From NCBI RefSeq assembly GCF_000521485.1, contig NZ_BAVS01000014.1, forward strand, positions 1 through 64,000: a stretch of 64,000 nucleotides of DNA, read 5' to 3'. Source of the DNA: Gracilibacillus boraciitolerans JCM 21714 (lineage in GTDB: Bacteria > Bacillota > Bacilli > Bacillales > Amphibacillaceae). A program made the position numbers and the translations under genes. Positions 42,222 through 51,624 of this stretch are shown piece after piece; position 1 is the first letter of the stretch, and every line of letters begins with the position of its first letter. The notes below the pieces were generated by a model that ran no database searches, was not told where the DNA came from, and saw only the letters and a list, made by a program, of their open reading frames with translations.

Positions 42222-45200
42222 TATGCTTCCCCCCGCTTCATTGCTTCGATTGCTTCTTCATCCTTCATATCACGTAATTTTCGATAATTGTTCTCCACTA
42301 ACGTCGGATCAAATTGACATACCGAGCGATACGAGCAAAATGTACACGCTGTTTGCTGTTGCTGCTGGAATGGGTTAAGATCGACCTTCCTTCGGTAATT
42401 GCTAAACCGGCATTTTCCATCAATCGGTGAATATATCCTTGCAGCTCACTAAAAATCTCTCGTTCCGCAACCGCAGAACCCTTATAAAATGAACCTGTCT
42501 TACTAAAACCAGCTGGAATGATATTACTTCTGCCTGACTCAAGTGACGTATCCATCATGCGCACGACATCTTCTTGATCCAGAAGTAATCCTTTCATTTT
42601 GAATTTTTTAAAGATTTCCTGTTCAATTTTATCCTCGGTTAAGAAATCACTGGCTGACACCATTGGATTATGTACATGGAAATAGAGGACACCCGCTGGT
42701 GATGCCGGGCGACCTAACCAATTTTCTGCATTGGTTAAGACAACGTCTAAATAGGCTAACATCTGTAAAGCAAGTCCATAATAAACCTCTGTTAAATTTA
42801 ATCCTCTTGAACTTGACTTATAATCGATGATCCGTAAGAATAACTGCTCATTGTCAATTGCCTGATCAACGCGGTCAATTCTTCCTCTTAACAGTAACGT
42901 ATGATCATTTGGCAGATCTACTTTTAATGGGGGCTAATTGGCTTTGATCCCCAAATCCTACTTCAAGGCCAACTGGCGCAAAATTGGTTTTTCTTGCTTG
43001 TTCACTTAGAACAAACGTCGCCCTTGCTATCACTTGTTCTAGCTTGCGCTGAATATATTGATAACGATTCGAACTATGCAAAATTTGATGCTGAAGGATT
43101 GGCGCTAGCTCGCCGACCGCACGATTTGCGTATTTTTTTGCTTCCTGATCATAGACATCAGCAAACTGTCTACCTTCCTTCTGAATCCATTCCGTTATTT
43201 GTTTTAATGCTTCATGGAATAGCTGGCCAATATCTGGTGCATCCAATTTATAGGTTGGCCGTTCTTCCAGTCCCAGACTATATCTTGCAAAATGCTGATA
43301 GGAACAGCGATGATACATTTCTAACCTGGAGACACTGGCATTGATTTCCTGTGGGTACATTTCTTTCACTGTATCATTTTCTAAATCAGTTGGTTTATTT
43401 TGATAGAATAAACTTTTAAGGACATTTTGATGTATCGCCTGATTCTCCGACTTTTCAATGTACCAATTCAACACATACTCCCAAATATCATCAATCGGAT
43501 ACCCTCGCAGCTTGCGTGCTAACTGTGCGGTTAAGGCACTTCTGGTTTTATTTGGTGTTGTAACAAAGCGAGTCGCCTCTGTCATTTCCTCTGGATCTTG
43601 TAAAAACAACCTTTGTTCTTTAGTCGGAAATAACTCCTCCATTCGTTTAATTAATGGCGAAGCTACCTTTTGTTTCCCTTCTTCATTACTGATTGGGTAA
43701 CTTACCCATAAATAATCCGCCGGTAATGTAAAGGCCAAATATACATAAAACCAATCATCTAATAATTGGCGTTTGCTTCCTTCCGCTAATTGCAGGCCAT
43801 GGGTTAGTAATAAAGACCGTTCCTCTTCAGAAATCAGTCCATCTCCACCAGGCTTCATCGGCCATGTTCCTTCATTAACACCTAACAAAAAGGCACACTT
43901 GATGCCGTGCATTCTTGACCGGTTAATCGAACCTATGACAACATGATCGATACTTGGCGGTACATGAGAAAAGCGTAACGAATCAAATCCAGACTCTAGC
44001 ACATTACGAAAAGTGTTTAGTGCCATCTTTTCCTCGCCAGCTACCTCCGTAATTTCTTCAAATAATTGGATCACTGCATCCCAAACCTGATCCTGTTCAC
44101 GACCTTTTTCAACTCTTCCTTGCTGATCATATAAATCACGTACTGTCTCTAATCGATTAGGCGCATTAATCGTCTCTAACCATCCAAACAATGCAATCGT
44201 TTTTTCCTTAATCGTTGGTAAATCTCGTAATTGCTGATCAATATCTGCTAATGCTTCCGTTACTCGTTTGCGATAGGCATTGATCCTGTTTTGAGTGGAT
44301 AATTCCCGATCGGTTTGTGCGGATTGATCAAATCCTTTAAAGCGTTGAAAGATCCATGCTTTTCACTTAGCCATCTACTTCGTCCACGAACACCATATTC
44401 CAACACATAATTCTCCAATTCATCAATCGCTTCCTGATCTAATTTATTTTCGCCATCTCCTTCAGGAATAAAACCTGCTTTTAACAAGCGGAATACCGCA
44501 TCATAGCGCCAATTTCCTTCAATTACATCGAGCAATGATCGTACCGTTTCAATCAATGGATGATTAAGCATCGTTCTTTTTTCATCAACAAAAATTGGTA
44601 TTTGATAATCCTGAAATAATGTCGTAATTAAGTCATGATACACTTCAGGTTCCCGGATCAAAATTGCCAGATCTCGATAACGATAGCCTTGATCTCGAAC
44701 AAGCCTTATGATCTCTTGAGCAGCTCCTTCTACTTCAGCACGAGGATGAACCGCTTCAGCAAGCTGACTGGTGCCTTTTCTGGATAGCTTTGCACCGGAC
44801 GGCTATCAAAATGCTGATCTAAATGAATAAATGGTAATCTCGAATGTTGATCTGTTGCTAAAGTTTCTATTTCTGTATGAATCATCAATTGATCTGCTAA
44901 CTGTTTTAATTGCTGATAGGTTTCTTTCGTTTGATAAAACAGATCCAATGGTTGCACATCTTGGTCATGAAGATCATCGACAGTTAAGGTTACAGTTACC
45001 TGCTTCGCTTTTTTCAGTATCGTTTTGATCACTAATAATTCCTGGGGTGTGAATTGATGGAAACCATCTATGTAGACGGTTGTATCTTCCAGATAATTTG
45101 AAGTCTCTAATTTTTCTGTTAGTTGCTGCAATTGGTCTTCACTATCCATATAATGACCTGCAAGCGCATGTGTTAGATGCTGATAAATATATAATAAATC

Positions 45201-45704
45201 GTCTAATTTATTTTCTAATGCTTTTTCGCCAATCGTTTTGTGCTTAAATTTATCCATTTCTTGCAACTGTGAAGTAATTAACTCTGGTGTTACACAATAA
45301 CGTTTAAATTCGGTAATCATATCTTCTAATTGTTCAATAAAGCCTTGTTTTTCTATGGCTTTCTGAAATACCTTCCAGTCATCGGTACGCTCTTCGACAA
45401 TTTTGCGGAGCATCATTTGCATACCAGTGGAAGTAATGAATTTCTTTGTTGCCCCTCCTGTTAGTTGCATCACTCGCCATGCCAGTCTGGAAAAACTATA
45501 GACTTGTCCCCTAATGGATCCATTTACATCAGGATCATTCAATAAAGCATACTCCTGCTGAAATGTCATTTGGTCTGGGACTAAATATATAATAGGAGGC
45601 CCTTGGGGGGGATTTTGTTTCAATTCTTGTCTCATTTCCTGTAAGCACTGTTCGCTTTTATTAACAGTTGCACTTCCGATTAAAAATCGCAACAAAGAAA
45701 ACAC
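42221..45704 (-). CDS. addB: ATP-dependent nuclease subunit B AddB, four frameshifts as sequenced
   Basis: Partner of AddA; recognises Chi and carries a second nuclease. About 1161 residues when corrected, the family length. Opens LLRFLIGSATVNKSEQ...PIIYLVPDQMTFQQEYALL. Breaks: A5 read as A4 near 44768 and 44350, a 5-C run at 42931 (4 gives LAPLKVDLPNDHTLLLRGR), and an A lost near 42388. The C-terminus then reads CTFCSYRSVCQFDP, which with HRCSYQ upstream forms the four-Cys iron-sulfur site; IIDYKSS is the nuclease core. The Walker A position reads GSATVNKS. A 7-G run (45605) adds Pro. Confidence 0.9.
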
Positions 45705-45825
45705 CTACTTTCTCTAGCTTACTCTCTATTTTATCATAAAGTGAGACTTATCAGTAGGTTAGCACAGCTGATATTACTTTGCTTCATTGACTTAATTTAC
45801 ATTAAATAAAAAAATTTATTATTCG

Positions 45826-45980
45826 TGGTATAATATAATTAGGAAAAGTATATAATTTTAAAAACCATAGATGTTGTAGCATCTACGGTCACAACAAACC
45901 GATCCCCCCCAACAAGAGGGGCGGCACAATAAGGAAAATAAGCCCTAAGGCCTGCTAAGCACATGAGGGTTATTTTTGTG
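45826..45980 (+). ncRNA. Candidate structured small RNA or leader between addB and sipS
   Basis: An extended -10 (TGGTATAAT, 45826-45834) opens a plus-strand transcript. It contains a TAGATG/CATCTA hairpin (about 45866-45883), a C-run/GGGG element around 45904-45924 (CCCC AACAAGA GGGG), and a third hairpin AATAAGCCCT / AGGGTTATT (45937-45976). It ends in GGTTGGGTTTTT. No open frame and no plus-strand gene follows, since both neighbours are on the minus strand. I do not recognise the family; it could be a trans-acting sRNA. Confidence 0.45.
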
Positions 45981-46002
45981 GTTGGGTTTTTAAAGCGCTT
46001 TC

Positions 46003-46554
46003 TTAATTTAAGTTGATAAATTGAAAATTAATTTCTGACATCGGCCAGTAGCGAATATCCACTTTTCCCACAACAGTTTCCTGATCGACAAAGCCAATTT
46101 CCCTGCTGTCATAACTTTTTTTACGGTTATCTCCTAATACAAACAGCTTCCCTTCTGGCACTACTTTTTCATTTGTTACTTCTTCTAGAGTAAAATCTTC
46201 CGTCAATATTTCGCCCGGTATACGATACTGTGCCAAGTAAGATTCTTCCACTTCTTCTCCATTGATGTACAACACGTCATCTTTATAGGCGATATGATCT
46301 CCAGGCTGACCAATCACTCTTTTTACATAATCCTCTTTTTCATTCGCATGAAAAACAATCACATCAAAACGATCAATTGCTTTTAAATCATATATCATTT
46401 TATTTACCATTAATAAATTTCCATCATGCAATGTTGGTTCCATCGATTTGCCATTTACCACATAACTTGCAAATAAATAAGAACGAAAAAACACGGCAAG
46501 TAACAAAGCGAATACGACAATTCTCACAATCGGCCAAATACTTTTTTTCTGCAT
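46003..46554 (-). CDS. Signal peptidase I
   Basis: SipS/SipV-type, 183 residues from ATG 46554 (7 bases after GGAGG; an earlier ATG adds two residues). One N-terminal span (VRIVVFALLLAVFFRSYLF), catalytic Ser37 in NGKSMEPTL, catalytic Lys78 in DYVKRVIGQPGD, and box E GDNRKKSYDSREIG. Removes signal peptides at the outer face of the membrane. In B. subtilis sipV lies next to yhjE, the same pairing as here. Confidence 0.93.
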   Translation of the reverse strand: MQKKSIWPIVRIVVFALLLAVFFRSYLFASYVVNGKSMEPTLHDGNLLMVNKMIYDLKAIDRFDVIVFHANEKEDYVKRVIGQPGDHIAYKDDVLYINGEEVEESYLAQYRIPGEILTEDFTLEEVTNEKVVPEGKLFVLGDNRKKSYDSREIGFVDQETVVGKVDIRYWPMSEINFQFINLN

Positions 46555-46611
46555 AGTCATTCCTCCAACGGGTCTCTCTTTATTAACTAATTTACCCCAT
46601 TTTGGAAAGGT

Positions 46612-47283
46612 CTAACCGTTTTTATTTCCACCTTTTTCCTCTACCTTTTTTTGCAGGTATTTCTCTATGTATTTACCTACTATCCAGAGGACAGTAATCG
46701 CTATAGCTAATATAATCGTTTTAACTGGATTTTGTGCAAAGGAGACGATGCTATCTCCAATCGAGGCAACCGCTAGGATCATCACACCTTTTCCTAATAA
46801 AACCGCTAATAAAAATTGATAAAAGCCTACACTGGAAATCGCCGCTACTAAATTAATTACTGCAGAAGGCGAGAATGGAAAGCATAGCAATAGAAACAAT
46901 GGGCCAAATCCATGACGTTCTAACCAAGTCGTTACCCTTGTTACTTGTTTATTCCGGCTAATCCAGCGAAATAAGCGGAGATGTCGAAAACGGCGCACGA
47001 GCATAAAAACCGCTATAGCCCCCCCAGAGCTTGCACCGGTCCACGATAAGAGAAATCCTTCCCATAAACCATATGCTGCAGCATTTGTCATCACAAATAC
47101 GATCACCGGTAAAAAAGGCAGAAATGCTTCTATAAAAGGCAATAAAAATCCAGGTAAAGGACCTAAGCTTTCATAGCTTTGTAATAAAAAATTCATCAGT
47201 TGCCCGAATTCGTTTGCGTCAATCAGTTCTTTGATTTCATCTACATCGATATTATCAAGATTACTTATATTATATGTGAGCAT
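46612..47283 (-). CDS. yhjE: TVP38/TMEM64 family (DedA-like) membrane protein YhjE
   Basis: 223 residues from ATG 47283 (MLTYNISNLD), SD AAGGAG upstream; an open extension to 47331 is unsupported. Conserved SNARE-associated core LPGFLLPFIEAFLPFLPVIVF, WTGASSGGAIAVFML, and C-terminal FCFPFSPSAVINLVAAI. Basic C-terminus KKVEEKGGNKNG. Family is linked to lipid scrambling/membrane homeostasis. A 7-C run (47019) gives SSGGAIA where relatives have one Gly. Pair with signal peptidase as in B. subtilis. Confidence 0.85.
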   Translation of the reverse strand: MLTYNISNLDNIDVDEIKELIDANEFGQLMNFLLQSYESLGPLPGFLLPFIEAFLPFLPVIVFVMTNAAAYGLWEGFLLSWTGASSGGAIAVFMLVRRFRHLRLFRWISRNKQVTRVTTWLERHGFGPLFLLLCFPFSPSAVINLVAAISSVGFYQFLLAVLLGKGVMILAVASIGDSIVSFAQNPVKTIILAIAITVLWIVGKYIEKYLQKKVEEKGGNKNG

Positions 47284-47475
47284 ACATGATTTAACTCCTT
47301 CAAATGACCCAAAGGTATGATATATTCTCATTTTAATATGTTTTGCCTAATTTTCCTAATATTTCACATATCCCCCCCTTGATTTTCTTTAAAACTTTTT
47401 GACGATTTTGTTGCATTTTTTAAAAATTCAGCATACAATAAGAACAGATGTTCTCTTAAGAGGAGGAAATGGAAA

Positions 47476-47871
47476 ATGAGATATTTAAACGAGCAGGAAT
47501 GGAAATTAGCCTCACGTTTTCTATTTTTATCAATGGCTCTCACTGTTATTAAACACGATTTAGAAAAAATGAACCAATTAGCACCTTTTAAAATTAATGA
47601 ACCATATATTGCATTATTAAAGAAAATGGAAAAGAATGCAACCGATGAACGACGGGATTTAAGAAAAAAGATGTACCAGGAAAAGATTAAAGTCGTCTCC
47701 TCAGAAAGAAATGATTCCTTTACCTCCTACTTATTCATCTGCAAAGGAAAAGAGGAAAAACGAAACTACTTTAACCCAGCCATTCGAAAAAAGGTTGAAA
47801 TTATCATTGAAGAATTACTTGCACATGCTTTTGAAACAACATCTTCTTCTCAGGAAAAAGTTAAATTATAA
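47476..47871 (+). CDS. yhjD: YhjD-like conserved protein
   Basis: 131 residues, soluble, mostly helical. EWKLASRFLFLSMALTVIKHDLEK, then FKINEPYIALLKKMEK and a conserved ERNDSFTSYLFICKGKEEKRNYFNPAIRKKVEI segment. Resembles B. subtilis YhjD, also near comK and yhjE. SD AGAGGAGGAAATGG. Function unknown. Confidence 0.8.
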   Translation: MRYLNEQEWKLASRFLFLSMALTVIKHDLEKMNQLAPFKINEPYIALLKKMEKNATDERRDLRKKMYQEKIKVVSSERNDSFTSYLFICKGKEEKRNYFNPAIRKKVEIIIEELLAHAFETTSSSQEKVKL

Positions 47872-47946
47872 CACCTATCCTTTTTTAAAAAAATATCTAA
47901 ATAAAGCAAACCTTTCATCTCCATTAGAGGATATTGGAGGTAACAG

Positions 47947-48132
47947 ATGATGAATAGAGAGGAATTTCCTGAGGAATTAAAACAGCAGCTGTTATTTAGA
48001 AAATTATCAAGGAACAAATCAACAATCAATTTGTCCCTTTTTAAGCATTATCTATGCTGTCTATGCCACTTCGATTCTGCTACATACTGCGAAGCTTCAA
48101 GAATATGCTCCATTTTATTACTAAGCAAGTAA
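47947..48132 (+). CDS. Small ORF downstream of yhjD, unknown
   Basis: Strong SD (GGAGG, 6 bases from ATG 47947), so translation is likely. Sequence MMNREEFPEELKQQLLFRKLSRN. As read it runs 61 residues, crosses the comK terminator and overlaps the comK 3' end antisense. One more T in the T5 at 48038-48042 would give a stop after about 36 residues, which fits the A/T-run shortening seen elsewhere. The true end is uncertain. Confidence 0.4.
   Translation: MMNREEFPEELKQQLLFRKLSRNKSTINLSLFKHYLCCLCHFDSATYCEASRICSILLLSK
48008..48045. terminator. comK / small ORF terminator
   Basis: GG-ACAAAT (48011-48019) with ATTTGT-CC (48029-48037), T5 on plus; A-rich flank on the other side for minus. Confidence 0.7.
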
Positions 48133-48580
48133 CGATATTGTGCTGTTCGATACAGCTGGTTAATAATCGTTGCATAGGAGATCTCTAAAACCAAATCACG
48201 ACCATTTTTAAAAACCAATCGAGTCAGATGATTATCTAATTTTTCCACTTCTAATACATGTGAATGTGCGATCCATGTACATGCTTTTCGCAAAGGAGAC
48301 TCAACTGGGAAAAAATACATGCCACTTAATCGATCAATCGCGATTGGCGGCTTATGCGTAATTCCACTAAGCATTCGTGATCCCTCAATTAGCCCTCTTA
48401 AACTGATGCCAAATTCTTTACAGGTGATGTCCATCACCTTTTGGGCACTCCAGGTTGTTTCATAATCATCCGCTTCCTCATATTCGATAATTCTCGTAAA
48501 AAATCTCCTTTAATCTCTTCACCAACTACTGCCAATGTCTTCGGGCTAATTTCATGAACCTTTTCCATCACTTTTACCAT
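48048..48580 (-). CDS. comK: Competence transcription factor ComK, frameshifted as sequenced
   Basis: Master activator of competence genes, about 177 residues when corrected. The C-terminal part is unmistakable: ISLRGLIEGSRMLSGITHKPP, YFFPVESP..ACTWIAHSHV and NGRDLVLEISYATIINQLYRTA. The N-terminus starts at ATG 48580 (SD AGGAGGAATGTGAA): MVKVMEKVHEISPKTLAVVG. The frame breaks in a T6 near 48508; T7 gives GDFFTRIIEYEEADDYETTW, joining the two parts. MecA, its adaptor, is intact at 4762-5448. Confidence 0.87.
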
Positions 48581-48922
48581 TTCACATTCCTCCTATAAAG
48601 TAAGACTTTGATCAATGAGGAACTTTTTCACTCTCACTGATCACTAGTGAAACTTATCAGGGTGTTAGCATCTGTTAACATCCTCTTAGCTTCCTTCTGT
48701 TACACAAAGCTTGAAGTGAGGGATTACAAACGTTTAGCACCGTGAAAAAGTATTCCATTTAAATGTAGCAACTTTTAATAAAAATAGGTATAAAATGGGA
48801 TGAAATCGCTTTAAATTTGTGCTTTTCCTATCATTTTGGGTAAAGTTTGATATAATTTTATTAAAAGAGGTCACTGAGTTAGGTTTTTTATAAAAATTTG
48901 ATCAAAAGTGTGGTGATAAAAT
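48581..48922. other. Upstream region of comK and of the DUF3939 gene
   Basis: 342 bases, AT-rich, divergent promoters. It contains a GATCA-rich inverted region (48608-48650) and TTAGCATC/GTTAACATC elements (48666-48685). I could not place clear ComK boxes (AAAA-N5-TTTT). No gene. Confidence 0.5.
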
Positions 48923-49376
48923 ATGCGGTTTAAAAAGAAGGAAAAAGAAGCTAAAAAGTTCCCGATAAAAGACATATCATTTGAAGAAATAAAATATGCT
49001 GTTCATGAATACAGTCGCGAATTACCACCTAACATTCCGCTTAAAATCTTGATAAAAGACGATTTATCGTTGGATTATACATTGCTTGCCCCCCCTTTTA
49101 AAGGCAATCCCTGAAAAAACATACTATATGTCAAAAGAAACCTATGATTTATTCGAGGAAGAGGATAAACATATCGCATATGCTCTTGATACTATTCAAC
49201 GGGCAGTTGATAACTATATCGCCCAAAAGAAAGAACTTCCGATTATTGATTATGATCCTTATCGCAAGGTCAGTATGCACAAGTTAGAACAATTAAAATT
49301 GATCGATGAACGACCTGAAATGGAATTTTATATTACCGATGAGGAGCAGTTAGTGACAACAGTGAAACCGAAATAA
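48923..49376 (+). CDS. DUF3939 family protein, one frameshift as sequenced
   Basis: About 150 residues when corrected. First part: basic MRFKKKEKEAKKF, then ISFEEIKYAVHEYSRELPPNIPLKILIKDD. The frame is lost at a 7-C run (49089-49095). Six C (LLAPLLKAIPEKTYYMSKET) or three (LLALLK) restore it to FEEEDKHIAYALDTIQRAVD and TAA 49376. Soluble; function unknown. Confidence 0.75.
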
Positions 49377-49439
49377 CATTCTCAAAAAGTATTGAGTTCC
49401 TTCTTTATCTGTGTTAATATTCTAACAATTCAATTATTT

Positions 49440-49702
49440 GTAAGCAATGATTGGAAATAGTAAAGAGACTAATAAACTTAAACAGAGAGCCAATGGTTGG
49501 TGTGAATTGGCAGTTATTTTCCTTTGAACTCGTCCAAGAGCTGCTCCCTGAAAACAAGTAAGGGAGATCGGCCTCCTCCGTTAACAGGATTGGTAGTGTT
49601 GGCTACTGAAAAAGCTGGATTAAGTCAGGTAATGATTGATCAATTAGAGTGGTACCGCGAGTAAACCTCGTCTCTATTTTTTATAGAGCCGAGGTTTTTT
49701 AT
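49440..49702 (+). ncRNA. T-box riboswitch, leucine specifier, upstream of a methyltransferase
   Basis: Stem I base TTGGA (about 49451) with TCCAA. Specifier loop 3' strand TGAACTCG aligns with GAATTGGA of the trpS T-box and places CTC (Leu) at about 49536-49538. AGTA and AGAGAG elements and a GCCAAT/ATTGGC apical stem are present. The T-box core GTGGTACCGCGAG is at 49650-49662. The terminator stem AACCTCG-CTCTAT (49663-49676) pairs with ATAGAG-CGAGGTT (49683-49696), then T6. The downstream gene is not a synthetase. Confidence 0.85.
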
Positions 49703-49723
49703 ATTACAAAAATGAGGAATTTG

Positions 49724-50530
49724 ATGGAAAAGGCAAAAAGCAGAGCAAAGTTGAATGATTCATCCGTAATTGATGCGCGATCCCTATCACAGTCACACAG
49801 GAGATTAGCGGAGCTATTAGAACCCGGGATGACCGTATTAGATGTTGGCTGTGGAACAGGAGCAATCACGTCAGGAATAGCAGAAGCAGTCGGACCAACC
49901 GGAAAAGTGCTTGGAGTAGACAACAATATAGATTTAATCAACAAAGCACGTGAACGTTATCAAGACATACCTTCGCTTTCTTTTGAAACGGCAGACATCT
50001 ATGACCTTCCTTATGAAAAACAATTTGACATCGTTACCTCAGCAAGAGTATTACAATGGTTAGCTCAACCAGAACAAGCATTAGAAAATCTTGTAAAAAC
50101 CGCCAAACCAGGCGGAAAAGTCATTGTATTAGACTACAACCATGAAAAAATTAGTTGGCAACCTGAAGTACCAGATTCTATGAAGTATTTTTATGAGAAG
50201 TTTTTACAGTGGCGATCTGACGCTGCAATGGATAATGCTATAGCGGATCATTTAGCAGATATGTTTGAGAGAAGTGGCCTAACACAAATTAACGTATCCC
50301 CTCAGCATGAAGAAGTTAATCGTAATGACGAAGGATTTGAGACAGCTACCTTCGTTTGGTCTGGAGTTGCAACGACGAAAGGGGGGGCGCAGATGATAGC
50401 AGATGGCATAATCGATAGAAATTCTGTAGAGCAAGCATCCATTGATTATCAAAAATGGGTAGAAGAAAAGGCTGAGGCACAGCGGATGTATTTGTTAGCG
50501 GTGGAAGGGATGAAGTTAGAGAAAAAATAA
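49724..50530 (+). CDS. Class I SAM-dependent methyltransferase under T-box control
   Basis: About 268 residues from ATG 49724 (SD TGAGG); a longer reading would start inside the T-box RNA and is rejected. SAM-binding motif I TVLDVGCGTGAITSGIAE, acidic loop VLGVDNN, motif II FDIVTSARVLQWLAQPEQAL. UbiE/trans-aconitate-like fold; substrate unknown. A 7-G run (50381) gives TKGGAQM where one Gly is usual. A Leu-responsive T-box upstream implies expression when charged tRNA-Leu is low. Confidence 0.85.
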   Translation: MEKAKSRAKLNDSSVIDARSLSQSHRRLAELLEPGMTVLDVGCGTGAITSGIAEAVGPTGKVLGVDNNIDLINKARERYQDIPSLSFETADIYDLPYEKQFDIVTSARVLQWLAQPEQALENLVKTAKPGGKVIVLDYNHEKISWQPEVPDSMKYFYEKFLQWRSDAAMDNAIADHLADMFERSGLTQINVSPQHEEVNRNDEGFETATFVWSGVATTKGGAQMIADGIIDRNSVEQASIDYQKWVEEKAEAQRMYLLAVEGMKLEKK

Positions 50531-50561
50531 AGAAAAAAAACTGGTACTATACTAGAAACAA

Positions 50562-50608
50562 AATAACAAGCCCAAAAAGTCTGAAGTCCTGAACACTTGG
50601 GCTTGTCC
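50562..50608. terminator. Terminator between methyltransferase and phosphotransferase genes
   Basis: AACAAGCCCAA (50565-50575) with TTGGGCTTGT (50598-50607), between convergent genes. Confidence 0.7.
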
Positions 50609-50634
50609 AATTACGATCAGCTAAAAATTCCGTT

Positions 50635-51426
50635 CTAAATCCATTCATTTCCATGCTCGCGAATAAATTCGATATCTTTTTGATAATGATTAAGATGTCC
50701 TTCAACTATCATTTTTTGAAAAGCACTATCTCCTTCATTAGCTTTTCTTGTAATTGTCTTACATAAACCTTCTAAACGTAGTATTACTATATCTAAAAAA
50801 TCTTCTTTCATCACTTGACCATAGGAGGAAAAAAACAAGTTTATTTTACGATTCATTTTTTCCGCATGGTGTAAGGTGCTATTATATGTTACCTTATTTG
50901 TTTCCGAAAAATACAATCTACTTAGTGGAACACAAGTATATATTGTATAAGCGATGTCCCAAAGTCTTGGACCAGGGCCTGCGACATCAAAATCTATAAT
51001 ACCTACTGGCTTCTCTTTATTAAAAATGATATTGTACATCGCAAAATCATTATGACAAAGTACTTCATGTTGCTTAGGGGGGGTATTATCTATCGGTTGC
51101 CAACTGTCTTCAAATGAAAAATCACTCACAGCATCATGATAGGAACGAAGCATTTTTGCAATCTGTTTTAAAGCATCATCAGACCACATATACATTTTCG
51201 TTTCAGCACCTGACTCCCCTTCTAAAAAAGATAATATTTCTCTCTCTTTATCATCGATACCTAAAAACCTAGGTGCATAACGGAAACCTTTTTTCTCCAA
51301 ATGCTTCAATAACTTATGGATATTATCACTTTCTGGCTTTAATTCTCGTCGCACAGTATCACCAACCCGATATACGGTAGAGACATTTCCACCTGTTAAA
51401 ATTTCTTCATATTCTCGATCCATCAT
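50635..51426 (-). CDS. APH-family phosphotransferase
   Basis: About 263 residues. Kinase-like fold: GGNVSTVYRVGDTVRRE (nucleotide loop), catalytic CHNDFAMYNIIF (HxDxxxxN), metal-binding IDFDVAGPGPRLWDIAY. Typical small-molecule (aminoglycoside/choline/homoserine-like) kinase; substrate unknown. Start chosen at ATG 51426, 9 bases after AGGGG(GGG)TG. A 7-G run (51077) gives DNTPPKQHE, one extra Pro. Confidence 0.8.
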   Translation of the reverse strand: MMDREYEEILTGGNVSTVYRVGDTVRRELKPESDNIHKLLKHLEKKGFRYAPRFLGIDDKEREILSFLEGESGAETKMYMWSDDALKQIAKMLRSYHDAVSDFSFEDSWQPIDNTPPKQHEVLCHNDFAMYNIIFNKEKPVGIIDFDVAGPGPRLWDIAYTIYTCVPLSRLYFSETNKVTYNSTLHHAEKMNRKINLFFSSYGQVMKEDFLDIVILRLEGLCKTITRKANEGDSAFQKMIVEGHLNHYQKDIEFIREHGNEWI

Positions 51427-51487
51427 TTTAATTTGCACCCCCCCTAATTAACAAAATACTTACTCTCAAATCTCTTTAAAAAATATG

Positions 51488-51575
51488 CTATACTTGCTCT
51501 TCGCCTGAAAATAAACGCTTTTGTTCTTGATGATAACGGTTATGATCAGCAATATACCATAGGCCCCCCCATTAT
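51488..51575 (-). pseudogene. DinB-family C-terminal remnant
   Basis: The minus strand reads LWYIADHNRYHQEQKRLF and a stop at 51488-51490. This is the conserved metal-binding end of DinB-like proteins and is about 70% identical in DNA to the end of the intact copy at 53821-53940. The rest of the gene is missing: only about 30 codons remain before the neighbouring gene. A 7-C run at 51564 lies at its 5' edge. Confidence 0.7.
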
Positions 51576-51624
51576 GGAATAAATTTCTTTCTACCTAATC
51601 ATAAATAAATCAAAACATCTTTTG

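Noticed and set aside
45787-45834. TTGACT and TATAAT as a sigma-A pair ahead of the candidate sRNA
   Set aside because: The spacing is 36 bases, too long; the extended -10 TGGTATAAT alone is the better reading.
48581-48922. ComK boxes upstream of comK
   Set aside because: No clean AAAA-N5-TTTT pairs at the right spacing could be found by eye.
49649-49723. Longer N-terminus for the methyltransferase
   Set aside because: It would begin inside the T-box antiterminator and terminator RNA and adds residues not in the family; ATG 49724 has an SD.
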